Numbered from the stretch's first letter, positions 54,206-64,000 are shown. The stretch is 64,000 bases of DNA from Aliiroseovarius sp. S1339 (GCF_023195695.1 NZ_JALPQG010000003.1:62001-126000), one strand, 5' to 3'. Program-made: numbers and translations. Notes: a model not told the origin generated them from the letters alone.

Positions 54206-54822
54206 CGGGCAAGGAGCTGCTCGCCGACTACGATGTTTCACGTGAAACAATAGAGAAGTTGGGGGTTTATGCCGCGCTTCTGCAAAAGTGGAACCCGGCC
54301 ATCAACCTGGTGGCGCCGTCGACACTTGCGACGCTTTGGTCGCGACATTTCTTAGATTCCGCACAGATCATCGATTTGACGCCAGAATCCATGAAAACAT
54401 GGTGCGATATGGGCACAGGAGGGGGATTCCCGGGCCTAATTGTTGCGATCATGGCCCAAGATCGTGATCCAAAGCGCCAGACAGTCTGTATCGAAAGTGA
54501 TATTCGGAAGGCCACGTTTCTGCGAACGGTTGTTCGCGAAGCGGATGTTAACGCGACAATCCTATCCGAACGCATCGAGGCGGTGACGCCGCAAAATGCT
54601 GACGTCGTTTCAGCCCGTGCGCTGGCACCACTGAAAGACCTGCTAGGCTACGCCGACCGGCATTTGGCACCAGCCGGGATGGGTATTTTTTTAAAGGGTG
54701 AAAATTACCGTTCTGAGGTCGAAGAAGCGCTTGAAGTTTGGCGGTTTCAACTGGATACATATCCTAGCAAGACGCACCCGGACGCCGTTGTTTTGAAGAT
54801 CGGAGATCTAAATCGTGCCTGA
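54202..54822 (+). CDS. rsmG: 16S rRNA (guanine-N7)-methyltransferase RsmG (GidB)
   Basis: This 206-residue class-I methyltransferase has the SAM motif [17 protein letters not shown] and the [11 protein letters not shown] segment. It methylates G527 of 16S rRNA. The ATG overlaps mnmG (ATGA). The codons for DVSRET carry the second parS site (54234-54249). It overlaps parA by 8 bases, so mnmG-rsmG-parA-parB are tightly coupled. Confidence 0.97.
   Translation: MTGKELLADYDVSRETIEKLGVYAALLQKWNPAINLVAPSTLATLWSRHFLDSAQIIDLTPESMKTWCDMGTGGGFPGLIVAIMAQDRDPKRQTVCIESDIRKATFLRTVVREADVNATILSERIEAVTPQNADVVSARALAPLKDLLGYADRHLAPAGMGIFLKGENYRSEVEEALEVWRFQLDTYPSKTHPDAVVLKIGDLNRA
54234..54249. promoter_or_regulatory. 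parS centromere site 2
   Basis: TGTTTCACGTGAAACA, a second perfect palindrome identical to the first, lies inside rsmG in a different reading-frame phase from site 1, 1.9 kb away and 0.6 kb before parA. Confidence 0.93.
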
Positions 54823-55618
54823 TATATTCAATGGCCAAGGCCCGAAGATCATTGCGATCACCAATCAAAAAGGCGGCGTCGGCAAGACGACGACTACGAT
54901 CAACCTGGGTGCTGCACTGGCTGAGGCGGGAAAAAAGGTTCTTCTGATAGATATTGATCCACAAGGTAACGCCTCCACCGGGCTGGGTGTCGAGGTCGTA
55001 GATCGCAAGCTTACGACCTACGATCTGTTGCTTGAAGAAGCCCCCTTGACCGAGGTTTTGCAGGAAACCGACGTCGAAAACCTGTGGATCGCACCTGCTA
55101 CGACGGACCTGTCGTCTGCGGATATCGAATTGGTTTCAAACGAAAAACGCAGCCATCTTCTGCATGATGCCGTGCGCGCTTCCGGGGTGGCTGATTTGAA
55201 ACTGGATTACGTGCTGATTGATTGTCCGCCGTCGCTGAATCTGCTGACCGTCAACGCTTTGGTGGCGTCTGACAGCGTTTTGATCCCATTACAAAGCGAG
55301 TTTTTTGCGTTGGAGGGTCTGTCGCAGCTGATGCTTAGCATTCGTGAAATTCGGGAAACTGCAAACCCCAACCTGCGGATCGAAGGCGTCGTCTTGACGA
55401 TGTTCGACACCCGCAACAACCTTTCGCGCCAGGTTGAAGCGGACGCGCGCGACAATCTGGGCGATCTGGTGTTTGAAACCATGATCCCGCGTAATGTGCG
55501 CGTCAGCGAAGCGCCCTCTTTCGCGCTTCCGGTGTTAATGTATGATCCCACGTCAAAAGGCAGTCGGGCCTATCGCAATCTGGCGACGGAACTGACCAAA
55601 CGGAATTTGAGAGGCTGA
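54815..55618 (+). CDS. parA: Chromosome partitioning ATPase ParA
   Basis: This 267-residue Walker-type ATPase has the deviant P-loop KGGVGKTTTTINLG, the DIDPQGNASTGLG motif and DCPPSL. It drives segregation of the origin by acting on ParB-parS complexes. The start is GTG at 54815, overlapping rsmG by 8 bases. It lies directly before parB. Confidence 0.97.
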   Translation: MPDIFNGQGPKIIAITNQKGGVGKTTTTINLGAALAEAGKKVLLIDIDPQGNASTGLGVEVVDRKLTTYDLLLEEAPLTEVLQETDVENLWIAPATTDLSSADIELVSNEKRSHLLHDAVRASGVADLKLDYVLIDCPPSLNLLTVNALVASDSVLIPLQSEFFALEGLSQLMLSIREIRETANPNLRIEGVVLTMFDTRNNLSRQVEADARDNLGDLVFETMIPRNVRVSEAPSFALPVLMYDPTSKGSRAYRNLATELTKRNLRG

Positions 55619-55619
55619 T

Positions 55620-56501
55620 ATGAGCAAAAACCAAAAACAACGTGGTTTGGGTCGCGGTCTGTCTGCGTTGATGGCCGATGTTTCGACTGAAGAAGCGACG
55701 AATGTACCGGCGCAGCGCCGTCCGGATATGATGGTGCCGGTCGAGAAGGTCACACCCAACCCCGAACAGCCGCGACGTCGGTTTACTGAAGAGCAGCTGG
55801 AAGATTTGGCCGCGTCGATCCGCGAAAAGGGTGTGATCCAGCCACTTATCGTGCGCCCCAAAGCTGGCGTGGACGGCGAATATGAAATTGTTGCGGGCGA
55901 GCGACGCTGGCGCGCGTCACAGATGGCGCAGCTGCACGAGCTTCCAGTTATCGTGCGGGAGTATAGTGACACCGAAGCCTTGGAAGTCGCGATCATCGAG
56001 AACATCCAACGGGCTGATCTGAATGCTATTGAAGAGGCCGCCGGCTATCGCGACCTGATGGACAGATTTGGCCATACGCAAGAAAAAGTCTCGGAAGCGC
56101 TGGGGAAAAGCCGCAGCCATATCGCGAACCTTCTGCGCTTGCTGAACCTGCCGGACGAAGTGCAGGGATTTGTACGTGACGGCAAACTAAGCGCCGGTCA
56201 TGCCCGGACATTGGTGACGGCGGATAACCCTATACAGCTGGCCCGGCAGATCATCGCAAAGGGTCTATCGGTTCGTGCCGCCGAAGCATTGGCGAAGTCA
56301 CCAAAGACGAAGACCGTAAAGCCTCCTCGCCCAAAGGCCGAGAAAGACGCAGATACGCGCGCGCTTGAAGGTGATCTGGCCGCAGCCTTGGGCATGAAGG
56401 TGCAGATTGACCATGCCGCAGATGGCGAATCAGGCACGGTGACGGTGCGCTATGGGTCGCTGGATGATCTGGATACGCTGTGCGGAAAACTGTCGTCTTA
56501 A
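55620..56501 (+). CDS. parB: Chromosome partitioning protein ParB
   Basis: This 293-residue CTPase/DNA-binding protein has the start GLGRGLSALMAD, the CTP-binding GERRWRAS box, ENIQRADL, the helix-turn-helix (EKVSEALGKSRSHIANLLRL) that binds parS, and a C-terminal dimerisation domain. It loads and spreads from the two parS sites in mnmG and rsmG. It begins 2 bases after parA. Its 3' end overlaps hemW by 4 bases in convergence. Confidence 0.97.
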   Translation: MSKNQKQRGLGRGLSALMADVSTEEATNVPAQRRPDMMVPVEKVTPNPEQPRRRFTEEQLEDLAASIREKGVIQPLIVRPKAGVDGEYEIVAGERRWRASQMAQLHELPVIVREYSDTEALEVAIIENIQRADLNAIEEAAGYRDLMDRFGHTQEKVSEALGKSRSHIANLLRLLNLPDEVQGFVRDGKLSAGHARTLVTADNPIQLARQIIAKGLSVRAAEALAKSPKTKTVKPPRPKAEKDADTRALEGDLAAALGMKVQIDHAADGESGTVTVRYGSLDDLDTLCGKLSS

Positions 56502-57664
56502 TCTGGGACTAGCTCGCGCAGAATACCATTTAGAACCGGGCGCCCCTTATCGGTGGCTTTCAGCATGTGGTCGGCCACTTCAACAAGGTCTATGCTGGAT
56601 AACTCATTGATTTTATTGAAATTAATGGTTGTGCCGTGCTGCGATTCAAGACGCCGAAGGTCGATGCCTTCGACGGTCCGAAGCCCCATCAGTAGAAGCT
56701 CGGTCACTTGTTCGTCGCGTGGCAAGGCGGCCCGTTGGCTTTCACCGCGTCCAGACGCAGCGGCGGGCAGCCAGATCGTTGGGGCAAGGGCGGTTTCCGT
56801 GGCATAGCGCCCATCGTTCAATGTCAGACGCCCATGCGCGCCGGGGCCAATGCCCACCCAATCACCGGACCGCCAATAGATCAGGTTGTGTTGGCTTTCC
56901 TGACCCGGCTTGGCGTGGTTCGATACCTCGTAGGCGGGCAGGCCGGCGGTTTCACAGGTGGATTGCGTCATGAAATACATATCTGTCGCAAGATCTTCCT
57001 CGGGCAGTCCGCGCAGCTTGCCCGCATCGAATCGCGCACCGAAAGCGGTTCCGGGCTCGATGGTAAGTTGATACAGCGACAGGTGGTCGGGGCCATAATC
57101 AAGCGCTGTTTCCAATTCGGTCCTCCAAGCATCAAGAGTCTGGTCCTGACGGGCATAGATCAAGTCAAAGCTCACCCGGTCAAAAAGCGCTTTGGCCAAG
57201 GATAGGGCACGCTGCGCCTCGTCTACAGAATGAAGCCGCCCCAGTCGCTTTAGGTCCGTATCGTTCAAGGCCTGAATGCCGATTGAGATCCGATTGACGC
57301 CCGCCGCTTTGTAGCCCGCGAAGTTCCGCGCCTCGATTGATCCGGGATTGGCCTCTAACGTGATTTCGATATCGTTTGCGAAAGTCCAGTGACGCGCCGC
57401 CCGCTTGATGATCGCGCCGACGGTCGCAGGTGCCATCAGGCTTGGTGTCCCGCCGCCAAAATAGATTGAGCTTAAGATGCGATCCGGGGTTTCAGCAGCA
57501 TAACGGTCAATTTCGGCGACATAGGCGTTTAGCCAAGCGTCATGGTCGATCGACGCGACAACATGGCTGTTGAAATCGCAATAGGGGCATTTGGATTGGC
57601 AAAACGGCCAGTGGACATACAGTCCGAACCCGCCGATTTGCCAATTTTCAAGCAAATGCGCCAC
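56498..57664 (-). CDS. hemW: Radical SAM haem chaperone HemW
   Basis: This 388-residue protein has the radical SAM motif CxxxCxxC (C22, C26, C29) with the HemW-type extra Cys not far off, the YVHWPFC start and the FGGGTPSL motif. HemW inserts haem into respiratory enzymes; it lacks the anaerobic CPO-type arrangement. The start is uncertain: GTG at 57664 is used, with TTG codons at 57670 and 57655 as options, all overlapping or close to rdgB and without a clear ribosome binding site. Confidence 0.88.
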   Translation of the reverse strand: MAHLLENWQIGGFGLYVHWPFCQSKCPYCDFNSHVVASIDHDAWLNAYVAEIDRYAAETPDRILSSIYFGGGTPSLMAPATVGAIIKRAARHWTFANDIEITLEANPGSIEARNFAGYKAAGVNRISIGIQALNDTDLKRLGRLHSVDEAQRALSLAKALFDRVSFDLIYARQDQTLDAWRTELETALDYGPDHLSLYQLTIEPGTAFGARFDAGKLRGLPEEDLATDMYFMTQSTCETAGLPAYEVSNHAKPGQESQHNLIYWRSGDWVGIGPGAHGRLTLNDGRYATETALAPTIWLPAAASGRGESQRAALPRDEQVTELLLMGLRTVEGIDLRRLESQHGTTINFNKINELSSIDLVEVADHMLKATDKGRPVLNGILRELVPD

Positions 57665-58256
57665 GCACAAGTTTAGCGAACGCGTCGGCGCGGTGGCTCA
57701 TCTGATGTTTCTCGGCCGGGTCCATTTCACCAAAGGTGATGTCGTGACCGTTTGGCACGAAAATGGGGTCATATCCGAACCCAAGATCGCCGCGCATGGG
57801 CCATGTCAGGTGCCCATCAACGCTGCCTTCGAATACCTCGTCATGCCCATCGGGCCAAGCCAGGCACAGCGTGGCACAAAACTTGGCCAAGCGCGGGTGT
57901 GGCGCGTTCTTTTCTTCCAGAAGCGCCCATGTTTTTTCCATCGCCATCGGAAAATCACGACCATTGGGCGTTTCGGCCCAATCTGCGGTGTAAACACCCG
58001 GTGCGCCGTCCAGCGCATCGACCATGATGCCGCTGTCGTCGGACAGCGCGGGCAGGCCAGAGGCCTTTGCGGCAAAGTGCGCCTTGATCCGGGCATTGCC
58101 GACGAAGGTGTCTTCGGTTTCCTCAGGCTCATCCAAACCAAGAGCCCCCGCCGATGTCACTTTGACGCCAAAAGGCTCTAGCAACGCGGAAATTTCGCGC
58201 AGCTTGCCGTCATTATGGGTCGCGATGACAAGCTCCTTGCCCGTGAACTTGCGCAT
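57648..58256 (-). CDS. rdgB: XTP/dITP pyrophosphatase RdgB
   Basis: This 202-residue Ham1-type enzyme has the start [13 protein letters not shown] and the [20 protein letters not shown] motif. It hydrolyses deaminated purine triphosphates, so they do not enter DNA. The ATG overlaps the rph stop (TAATG). It is in one operon with rph and hemW. Confidence 0.96.
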   Translation of the reverse strand: MRKFTGKELVIATHNDGKLREISALLEPFGVKVTSAGALGLDEPEETEDTFVGNARIKAHFAAKASGLPALSDDSGIMVDALDGAPGVYTADWAETPNGRDFPMAMEKTWALLEEKNAPHPRLAKFCATLCLAWPDGHDEVFEGSVDGHLTWPMRGDLGFGYDPIFVPNGHDITFGEMDPAEKHQMSHRADAFAKLVRGAFA

Positions 58257-58966
58257 TAGCTCGTTGCCTCTAACTGAGCGGCGACCAGCTCGGACACGCC
58301 TTTGTCGGCAAGGTTCATCAGCTCGTTCATTTGGTCGCGGGTGAAGGTCGACCCTTCAGCGGACATTTGCACCTCGATCAGTTTGGGACCGCAAAGGACG
58401 AAGTTGCCGTCAACGCCAGCTTCGCTATCCTCGGGATAATCCAGATCAAGCACCGGCTGGCCTGCATAAATGCCGCATGACACAGCAGCCACCGGATCAA
58501 CCAGCGGGTTGGAGGTGATGTCACCTGCCTTCAGCAGCTTGTTCACGGCCAGACGCAACGCAACCCAGCCGCCGGTGATCGCCGCACAGCGCGTTCCGCC
58601 ATCGGCCTGAATAACATCGCAATCGACGGTGATTTGCCGCTCGCCAAGACCAACCAGATCAACACCGGCGCGCAGTGAACGACCGATCAGGCGTTGGATT
58701 TCGACCGTCCGCCCGCCTTGCTTGCCGGCTGCGGCTTCGCGACGCATCCGCGACCCGGTGGAGCGGGGTAGCATACCGTATTCTGCGGTCACCCAGCCCT
58801 TGCCGGAATTGCGCAGAAACGGCGGCACGCGTTCCTCAAGCGAGGCAGTGCACAGCACATGCGTGTCACCCATTTTAATCATGCACGAACCTTCGGCATG
58901 CTTTGTGACTCCGGTCTCGATTGAAACCGGGCGCATTTGATCTAGATTCCGACCTGATGGGCGCAT
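58256..58966 (-). CDS. rph: Ribonuclease PH
   Basis: This 236-residue phosphorolytic RNase has MRPSGR at the start, [17 protein letters not shown] and the [15 protein letters not shown] motifs. It trims tRNA 3' ends. The ATG at 58966 has GGGGGAAG upstream; the frame from 59242 overlaps hrcA and is rejected. It is divergent from hrcA with 72 bases between them. Confidence 0.97.
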   Translation of the reverse strand: MRPSGRNLDQMRPVSIETGVTKHAEGSCMIKMGDTHVLCTASLEERVPPFLRNSGKGWVTAEYGMLPRSTGSRMRREAAAGKQGGRTVEIQRLIGRSLRAGVDLVGLGERQITVDCDVIQADGGTRCAAITGGWVALRLAVNKLLKAGDITSNPLVDPVAAVSCGIYAGQPVLDLDYPEDSEAGVDGNFVLCGPKLIEVQMSAEGSTFTRDQMNELMNLADKGVSELVAAQLEATS

Positions 58967-59038
58967 GAGCTTCCCCCTTTGTTTCATGTTCAAAGGCGTG
59001 ATACCCATGGCTCTGGCGAAAAGGCAAGGCGATTGCGC

Positions 59039-60103
59039 ATGGAAGACCGTCCAGATCTGATGAACGATATGAACGCCCGTTCGCGCGAGGTGTTTCGAAG
59101 CGTGGTTGAAAGCTACCTGAGCACGGGTGCCCCGGTGGGGTCGCGCACGCTGACCCGCGCCTTGACCGAAAAAGTCAGCGCGGCGACCATTCGCAACGTC
59201 ATGCAGGACCTCGAGTTTATGGGGCTGTTGGGCAGCCCGCATATCTCAGCCGGCCGCATACCGACCGAGCTTGGATTGCGGATGTTTGTCGACGGGCTTT
59301 TGGAAGTGTCCAATCTGGATCAAGGCGATCGTCAGAAAATTGACGCAACGGTTGGTAAGTCTGACAGCAATATCAACACGATGATGGATCGAGTCGGGTC
59401 CGCGCTGTCTGGTATTACCGCAGGGGCCAGCCTTGTTCTGACCCCGAAACACGAAGCACCGATCAAACATATCGAGTTTGTGTCGCTTGGCGCTGACCGG
59501 GCGTTGGTGGTGTTGGTCTTTGCTGACGGACATGTTGAGAACCGTGTTTTCACGCCGCCGATTGGTCAAACGCCATCGTCAATGCGCGAGGCGGCGAATT
59601 TTCTGAACGCTCTGGCCGAGGGGCGCACAATCTCGGAGCTGCAAACCATCGTGACGCACGAGATTAAGACCCGTCGGCAGGAATTGGACGTTCTGGCGCA
59701 GGATCTGGTCGAAAGTGGTGCCGCACTTTGGGAGAATGAAGGCCAACCTTACGAGCGTCTGATCGTGCGGGGCCGGTCGAATCTGTTGGCCGAAGATGCG
59801 GAAGCGGCTGATCTTGAGAAGATAAAAACGCTGTTTGATGACCTTGAACGCAAGCGTGACATCGCAGAATTCCTTGAACTTGCCGATCAAGGCGAGGGTG
59901 TGCGCATTTTTATTGGGTCAGAGAACAAACTTTTCTCACTTTCGGGTAGCTCTTTGGTGGTTTCACCTTATATGAACGCTGATCGAAAGATCATTGGTGC
60001 GGTAGGGGTCATCGGACCCACGCGATTGAACTATGGACGGATCGTGCCCATCGTGGATTACACCGCGCAATTGATCGGCAAGATGATCTCGGATCGAAGG
60101 TAA
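59039..60103 (+). CDS. hrcA: Heat-inducible transcription repressor HrcA
   Basis: This 354-residue repressor has the N-terminal winged helix ([37 protein letters not shown]) and the ligand/dimer domain with [15 protein letters not shown] at the end. HrcA represses groESL-type genes via CIRCE; no CIRCE element was found in this window. The start at 59039 is chosen from the family length; the frame from 58979 is not favoured. grpE follows 10 bases later. Confidence 0.94.
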   Translation: MEDRPDLMNDMNARSREVFRSVVESYLSTGAPVGSRTLTRALTEKVSAATIRNVMQDLEFMGLLGSPHISAGRIPTELGLRMFVDGLLEVSNLDQGDRQKIDATVGKSDSNINTMMDRVGSALSGITAGASLVLTPKHEAPIKHIEFVSLGADRALVVLVFADGHVENRVFTPPIGQTPSSMREAANFLNALAEGRTISELQTIVTHEIKTRRQELDVLAQDLVESGAALWENEGQPYERLIVRGRSNLLAEDAEAADLEKIKTLFDDLERKRDIAEFLELADQGEGVRIFIGSENKLFSLSGSSLVVSPYMNADRKIIGAVGVIGPTRLNYGRIVPIVDYTAQLIGKMISDRR

Positions 60104-60113
60104 AGGCGAAGAG

Positions 60114-60677
60114 ATGGCTGACGCAAAGAACGATGCAGTAGAGAACTTGGACACAACGCTTGAAGAGCTGATGACCGAGGAAGTGAATATTGACCTGACT
60201 GAGGTTGAGACGGTCGACGAGCTGGACGCATTGCGTGCAGAGCGTGACGAATTCAAAGACCGCTTCATGCGCGCTTTGGCCGATGCTGAAAACACACGCA
60301 AGCGCGGTGATCGGGATCGTCGCGAGGCCGAGCAGTATGGCGGATCAAAACTGGCGCGTGATATGCTGCCGGTTTACGACAACATGAAACGTGCGCTGGA
60401 AGCCGCGGGCGACGCTGGTGATGGCGCAAAAGCGCTGGTCGAAGGCGTCGAGCTGACCATGCGGTCGCTTCTGAACATTTTCGAAAAGCACGGCATCCGC
60501 TTGCTGTCGCCAGAAGTTGGCGAAAAGTTTGACCCCGAAGTGCACGAAGCGATGTTTGAGGCCCCGCTGCCCGGCACCAAGGCGGGTGACATCATTCAGG
60601 TGATGGCCGAAGGGTTCATGCTGCATGACCGGCTGCTTCGCCCGGCGCAGGTTGGTGTGTCTTCAACACCGAAGTAA
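60114..60677 (+). CDS. grpE: Nucleotide exchange factor GrpE
   Basis: This 187-residue protein has a long helical N terminus (about residues 20-70, acidic then DEFKDRFMRALADAEN) and a C-terminal beta domain (PEVHEAMFEAPLPGTKAGDIIQV). It exchanges ADP for ATP on DnaK (14195). It forms an operon with hrcA and ends at an intrinsic terminator. The ATG at 60114 has AAGAG before it. Confidence 0.97.
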   Translation: MADAKNDAVENLDTTLEELMTEEVNIDLTEVETVDELDALRAERDEFKDRFMRALADAENTRKRGDRDRREAEQYGGSKLARDMLPVYDNMKRALEAAGDAGDGAKALVEGVELTMRSLLNIFEKHGIRLLSPEVGEKFDPEVHEAMFEAPLPGTKAGDIIQVMAEGFMLHDRLLRPAQVGVSSTPK

Positions 60678-60696
60678 ACCGATGATAGTAACGACA

Positions 60697-60724
60697 ACGC
60701 CTCCGGTTCTCGGGGGCGTTTTTC
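60697..60724 (+). terminator. Intrinsic terminator of hrcA-grpE
   Basis: AACGCCTCCG (60697-60706) pairs with CGGGGGCGTT (60712-60721) with one T-G pair, 5-base loop, then TTT. It lies between grpE and the convergent mutS. Confidence 0.85.
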
Positions 60725-60725
60725 G

Positions 60726-63374
60726 TTAGTGTTCCAGCTTCTCTTTCAACTGATACAGCAGGTTTAGTGCCTCAATCGGGCGCAAGCTGTCGGGCTGAAT
60801 ATCCGCAAGCGTTTTCTCAACCTCCGACGGCCCGGCGGGCGGCGCTTGGACGGGCGCGGGCATTGCGGCAAACAGCGGCAGGTCGTCAATCACCGCCTTC
60901 TGGCCGGTGCCTTCGCGTTCACCTTTCTCAAGCGCTTCGAGCACAACATTCGCCCGCGCAATGACGCTGTCGGGTAAGCCTGCAAGTTTCGCGACCTGCA
61001 CCCCGTAAGACCGGTCAGCCGCGCCTTTGCGCACCTCGTGCAGGAAGACGACTTCGCCTTCCCATTCTTTCACGGCGATGGTGGCGTTTTCTACACCATC
61101 TAGCTTTGCGGCCAATTGTGTCATTTCGTGATAATGGGTGGCGAACAGGGCGCGGCAACGATTGACGTCGTGCAGATGTTCCAGCGTGGCCCAAGCGATA
61201 GACAACCCGTCATAGGTAGCTGTGCCGCGCCCGATTTCATCCAGGATCACCAGGGCACGGTCGTCGGCTTGGTTCAGAATGGCAGCGGTTTCGACCATTT
61301 CAACCATGAAAGTTGATCGCCCGCGCGCCAGATCGTCTGAGGCGCCAACCCGGCTGAACAGCTGTGAAACAATGCCGATATGCGCGGCTCGGGCCGGGAC
61401 ATAGCTGCCGCTTTGTGCCAGCAGGGCGATCAGGGCATTTTGCCGCAAGAAGGTCGATTTACCTGCCATGTTGGGGCCGGTCAAAAGCCATATATTCGCG
61501 TCATGGTCGCCATCTGATAGATCGCAGTCATTGGCGACGAACGGATCACCGGATCGTTTCAACGACGCCTCGACCACCGGGTGACGACCGGCTTGGATGT
61601 CGAATACACGGCTGTCATCGACCTTTGGCGATGACCAGTTTTCTGAGCGGGCCAAATCAGCGAAGCCTGCCGCAACGTCCAGTTCCGCCAACGCACGGGC
61701 GGTGTTCGCAATTTCGGCGGCCTGGTCCAAAACTTGCGAAACTAAGGTGGAATAGAGCCGTTTTTCGATCTCCAACGCGCGATTTCCAGCGTTCAGAATC
61801 TTGGTTTCCATATCGCTGAGCGCGACTGTGGTGAACCGCATCGCATTGGCGGTGGTTTGACGGTGGATATAGTGTTCGGACAATGGTGCGCCCAGCATCT
61901 TCTGCGCATGGGTGGCGGTTGTTTCGATGAAATAGCCAAGCACATTGTTGTGTTTTATCTTAAGCGCGCTGATGCCGGTGTGCTCCGCATACCGCGCCTG
62001 CATCCCGGCAATAACGCCGCGCCCTTCGTCGCGCAATTGGCGCGCTTCGTCCAAATCGGTGTTGTAACCCGGTGCGATAAATCCGCCATCGCGCGCAAGC
62101 AGCGGGGGTTCTGCGACCAGAGCATCTTCCAGCAACTGCGACAGGGCGTCGTGGCCGACCAGCGCGCGCGTGGCGTCGGCGAGTATTTCCGGCAAGTCTT
62201 GATCGGACAACAATTCGGCAATGTCGGCGGCGGCCGTGATGCCACTGCTAATGGCGGTCAGATCACGCGGGCCACCACGGTCAAGGCCGAGCCGCGACAG
62301 GGCGCGATCCATGTCGGGCACCTTGCGCAGCGCGCCGCGAATGTTTTCTGCCATGCGCGATGCATCAATGAAAAACGTGACGCCTTCTAGCCGGTCGTGA
62401 ATTTCACCCAGATCGCATGACGGGCTGGACAGTCGCCGCTCTAACAGCCGCCCACCACCGGCGGTCGTGGTGCGGTCAATCACCGACAATAGTGATCCGT
62501 CCCGACCACCTGACAGGCTGTGTGTCAGTTCAAGATTGCGGCGGGTTGCGGCGTCGATCTGCATTGTCCCGTGCGCCATTTCGCGAACCGGCGGACGCAG
62601 CAGCGGTAGTTTGCCTTTCTGTGTGATGTCGAGATATTCGACAATCGCACCCATCGCCCCCATCTCGGCGCGACTGAAGGTGCCAAACCCATCCAGCGAG
62701 CCAACTTTGAACAGCTCTTGCAGTCGTTTTTCCGCACTTGTGCTGTCAAACGCCGCACGGCCAAGATCGGTGCCAGATGCGCCAGATTCAGAGACTAATT
62801 CGCCCAATTCCGCGCTTAGATCGTCACACATGACCAGTTCGCGCGGGGCAAGGCGGGCCAATTCGGGGGACAGCCGCGTGCGGGTGCAGGGCATGACCCG
62901 AAATGCGCCCGTCGAAATGTCGACCCAAGCCAAAGCGGCTTGATCGCGAACTTCGTTGTAAGCGGAGAGGAAATTATGGCGGCGCGCGTCCAACAGACTT
63001 TCTTCGGTTATTGTGCCGGGTGTGACCAGCCGGACCACACCGCGTTTCACGACGGATTTGGATCCACGCTTCTTGGCCTCGGCGGGGTCTTCCATTTGCT
63101 CGCAGACGGCGACGCGAAAGCCTTTGCGGATGAGCGTCAGAAGATAGCCTTCGGCGGAATGCACCGGCACGCCGCACATCGGAATGTCTTCGCCCAGATG
63201 CTTGCCGCGTTTGGTCAGGGCGATATCCAAGGCGGCCGCAGCGGCGACAGCGTCATCAAAGAACAGCTCGTAAAAGTCGCCCATGCGATAGAACAGAAGC
63301 GCGTCGGGATAATCTTTCTTGATCTCAACAAACTGCGCCATCATCGGCGTGACTTTGGCCGTCGTATCGCTCAC
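60726..63374 (-). CDS. mutS: DNA mismatch repair protein MutS
   Basis: This 882-residue protein has the mismatch-binding domain (FYRMGDFYELF with the Phe/Glu pair), the clamp, and the C-terminal ATPase with Walker A (GPNMAGKSTFLRQ) and DEIGRGTATYDG. It recognises mismatches after replication. The start is set to the GTG at 63374 because GGGGA lies 6 bases before it and the product then begins near the conserved TPMMAQF; the longer frame from 63620 overlaps galE and is rejected. Confidence 0.97.
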   Translation of the reverse strand: MSDTTAKVTPMMAQFVEIKKDYPDALLFYRMGDFYELFFDDAVAAAAALDIALTKRGKHLGEDIPMCGVPVHSAEGYLLTLIRKGFRVAVCEQMEDPAEAKKRGSKSVVKRGVVRLVTPGTITEESLLDARRHNFLSAYNEVRDQAALAWVDISTGAFRVMPCTRTRLSPELARLAPRELVMCDDLSAELGELVSESGASGTDLGRAAFDSTSAEKRLQELFKVGSLDGFGTFSRAEMGAMGAIVEYLDITQKGKLPLLRPPVREMAHGTMQIDAATRRNLELTHSLSGGRDGSLLSVIDRTTTAGGGRLLERRLSSPSCDLGEIHDRLEGVTFFIDASRMAENIRGALRKVPDMDRALSRLGLDRGGPRDLTAISSGITAAADIAELLSDQDLPEILADATRALVGHDALSQLLEDALVAEPPLLARDGGFIAPGYNTDLDEARQLRDEGRGVIAGMQARYAEHTGISALKIKHNNVLGYFIETTATHAQKMLGAPLSEHYIHRQTTANAMRFTTVALSDMETKILNAGNRALEIEKRLYSTLVSQVLDQAAEIANTARALAELDVAAGFADLARSENWSSPKVDDSRVFDIQAGRHPVVEASLKRSGDPFVANDCDLSDGDHDANIWLLTGPNMAGKSTFLRQNALIALLAQSGSYVPARAAHIGIVSQLFSRVGASDDLARGRSTFMVEMVETAAILNQADDRALVILDEIGRGTATYDGLSIAWATLEHLHDVNRCRALFATHYHEMTQLAAKLDGVENATIAVKEWEGEVVFLHEVRKGAADRSYGVQVAKLAGLPDSVIARANVVLEALEKGEREGTGQKAVIDDLPLFAAMPAPVQAPPAGPSEVEKTLADIQPDSLRPIEALNLLYQLKEKLEH

Positions 63375-63438
63375 CTCAGGTCCCCCATGGTCCGGTTTGC
63401 GCCAGACTATGGACTTCACATCAAAGGCGAAAGGGGCA

Positions 63439-64000
63439 TCAGGTGTTTTTGCGGCGCGAGACCCAGTTCCAGCTGGACGCGCACATGTCATCCAATCCCA
63501 ATTCCGCCTCAAACCCCAACAATTCGCGGGCGAGTTTGGTGTCGCCATAGACGCAGGCCACGTCACCTGGTCGGCGGGGCGCGATCCGGTAAGGCAGCGC
63601 CCGCCCGGCAGCGCGCTCATAGGCCTTCACCACTTCAAGAACCGAGTACCCGGTTCCGGTGCCAAGGTTTACGACATGCCCTTGGCGCGATTTTAGCAAG
63701 GCATCCAACGATTGCACGTGCCCCCGCGCCAAATCAGTCACATGGATGTAGTCGCGAATGCCGGTGCCATCGGGCGTGTCATAATCGTCGCCCCAGACGG
63801 AAAGCTGATCTTGCTCGCCTGTCGCAACCTTGGCGATATAGGGCACAAGATTGTTCGGAATGTCATTGGGGTCTTCGCCGATCAAGCCGGTTTCATGGGC
63901 GCCCACCGGGTTGAAATACCGCAGCACACCGAATGCCCAACGGTCATCAGCCGCCGAAATCTGTTCCAGCGATTGTTCGCATACCAGCTTGGTATAGCCA
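63439..64000 (-). CDS. galE: UDP-glucose 4-epimerase (partial, 5' end outside)
   Basis: The frame is open to the right edge; the ATG at 63927 is internal. Visible are the YTKLVCEQS segment with the catalytic Lys, RYFNPVGAHETGLIGEDP, the IRDYIHVTDLARGHV motif and the C-terminal sugar-binding run. This makes it the last half or so of a GalE. It interconverts UDP-glucose and UDP-galactose, fed by galU in this window. The gap to mutS (63375-63438) shows nothing notable. Confidence 0.92.
   Translation of the reverse strand, partial: GYTKLVCEQSLEQISAADDRWAFGVLRYFNPVGAHETGLIGEDPNDIPNNLVPYIAKVATGEQDQLSVWGDDYDTPDGTGIRDYIHVTDLARGHVQSLDALLKSRQGHVVNLGTGTGYSVLEVVKAYERAAGRALPYRIAPRRPGDVACVYGDTKLARELLGFEAELGLDDMCASSWNWVSRRKNT

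Noticed and set aside
58967-59038. CIRCE or RpoH element between rph and hrcA
   Set aside because: No TTAGCACTC-N9-GAGTGCTAA repeat and no good CTTG/CTTATNT pair was found.
63439-63927. Complete short galE from the ATG at 63927
   Set aside because: The frame stays open to the window edge and conserved GalE residues lie upstream of that ATG, so it is an internal Met.
1-64000. CRISPR arrays, insertion sequences, prophage, tRNA or rRNA genes
   Set aside because: No regularly spaced repeats, transposase-like frames, integrases or cloverleaf-like runs were noticed by reading; a tRNAscan and IS search would settle this.

Overview
The window reads as a chromosomal segment of an alphaproteobacterium of the order Rhodobacterales (Roseobacter group). 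This is inferred from gene order and protein character: rnd-like/lptC/lptA/lptB/hpf/ptsN, rimP/nusA/ylxR/infB, secB/dnaQ/coaE/aroE/maf next to hemJ/rho/mnmE/mnmG/rsmG/parA/parB, hemW/rdgB/rph, hrcA/grpE, and RpoH-type promoters of the alphaproteobacterial kind. Coding density is high. I saw no tRNA, rRNA, CRISPR array, insertion sequence or phage gene.

Layout. 1-4.4 kb: end of a DMSO-reductase-type membrane anchor, an RNase D-like exonuclease, the LPS export genes lptCAB, then hpf and ptsN (rpoN is absent from its usual place). 4.4-13.4 kb: a surface-polysaccharide block with a two-domain sulfotransferase, a GT14-type transferase, two related GT2-like transferases, galU, kdsB, the PAP phosphatase cysQ and an ABC-2 polysaccharide export permease. 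Sulfotransferases release PAP and CysQ removes it, so the block fits synthesis of a sulfated, Kdo-related surface glycan. 13.4-25.5 kb: alkB, dnaKJ behind a clear RpoH promoter, radC, a PstS/OmpA hybrid, secA, a parvulin, argJ, mutT and a 46-aa ORF. 25.5-31.1 kb: the rimP-nusA-ylxR-infB operon with a structured leader and a bidirectional terminator. 31.1-45.4 kb: pip, ubiG, a GNAT/MarR/nitrilase/glutaredoxin/comF run, an NDUFAF5-like methyltransferase, hemH, a capsule-related protein, hslVU, a lipoprotein hydrolase, smr/mltA/Tim44-like, fxsA and idi.

45.4-60.7 kb: the replication-origin neighbourhood. Leftward genes (maf, aroE, coaE, dnaQ) and rightward genes (hemJ, rho, mnmE, mnmG, rsmG, parA, parB) diverge from a non-coding stretch at 48737-49133 that holds DnaA-box-like sequences and an AT-rich pyrimidine tract; I call it the likely oriC. 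Two perfect 16-bp parS palindromes lie inside the coding sequences of mnmG and rsmG, next to parAB. The right end carries hemW, rdgB, rph, hrcA-grpE, mutS and a partial galE.

Most genes are well-known housekeeping families. The parts most worth a second look are the oriC/parS region, the sulfated-glycan block with its two-domain sulfotransferase, the structured leaders of hpf and rimP, the PstS/OmpA fusion, and two small ORFs (25369-25509 and 10680-10799).
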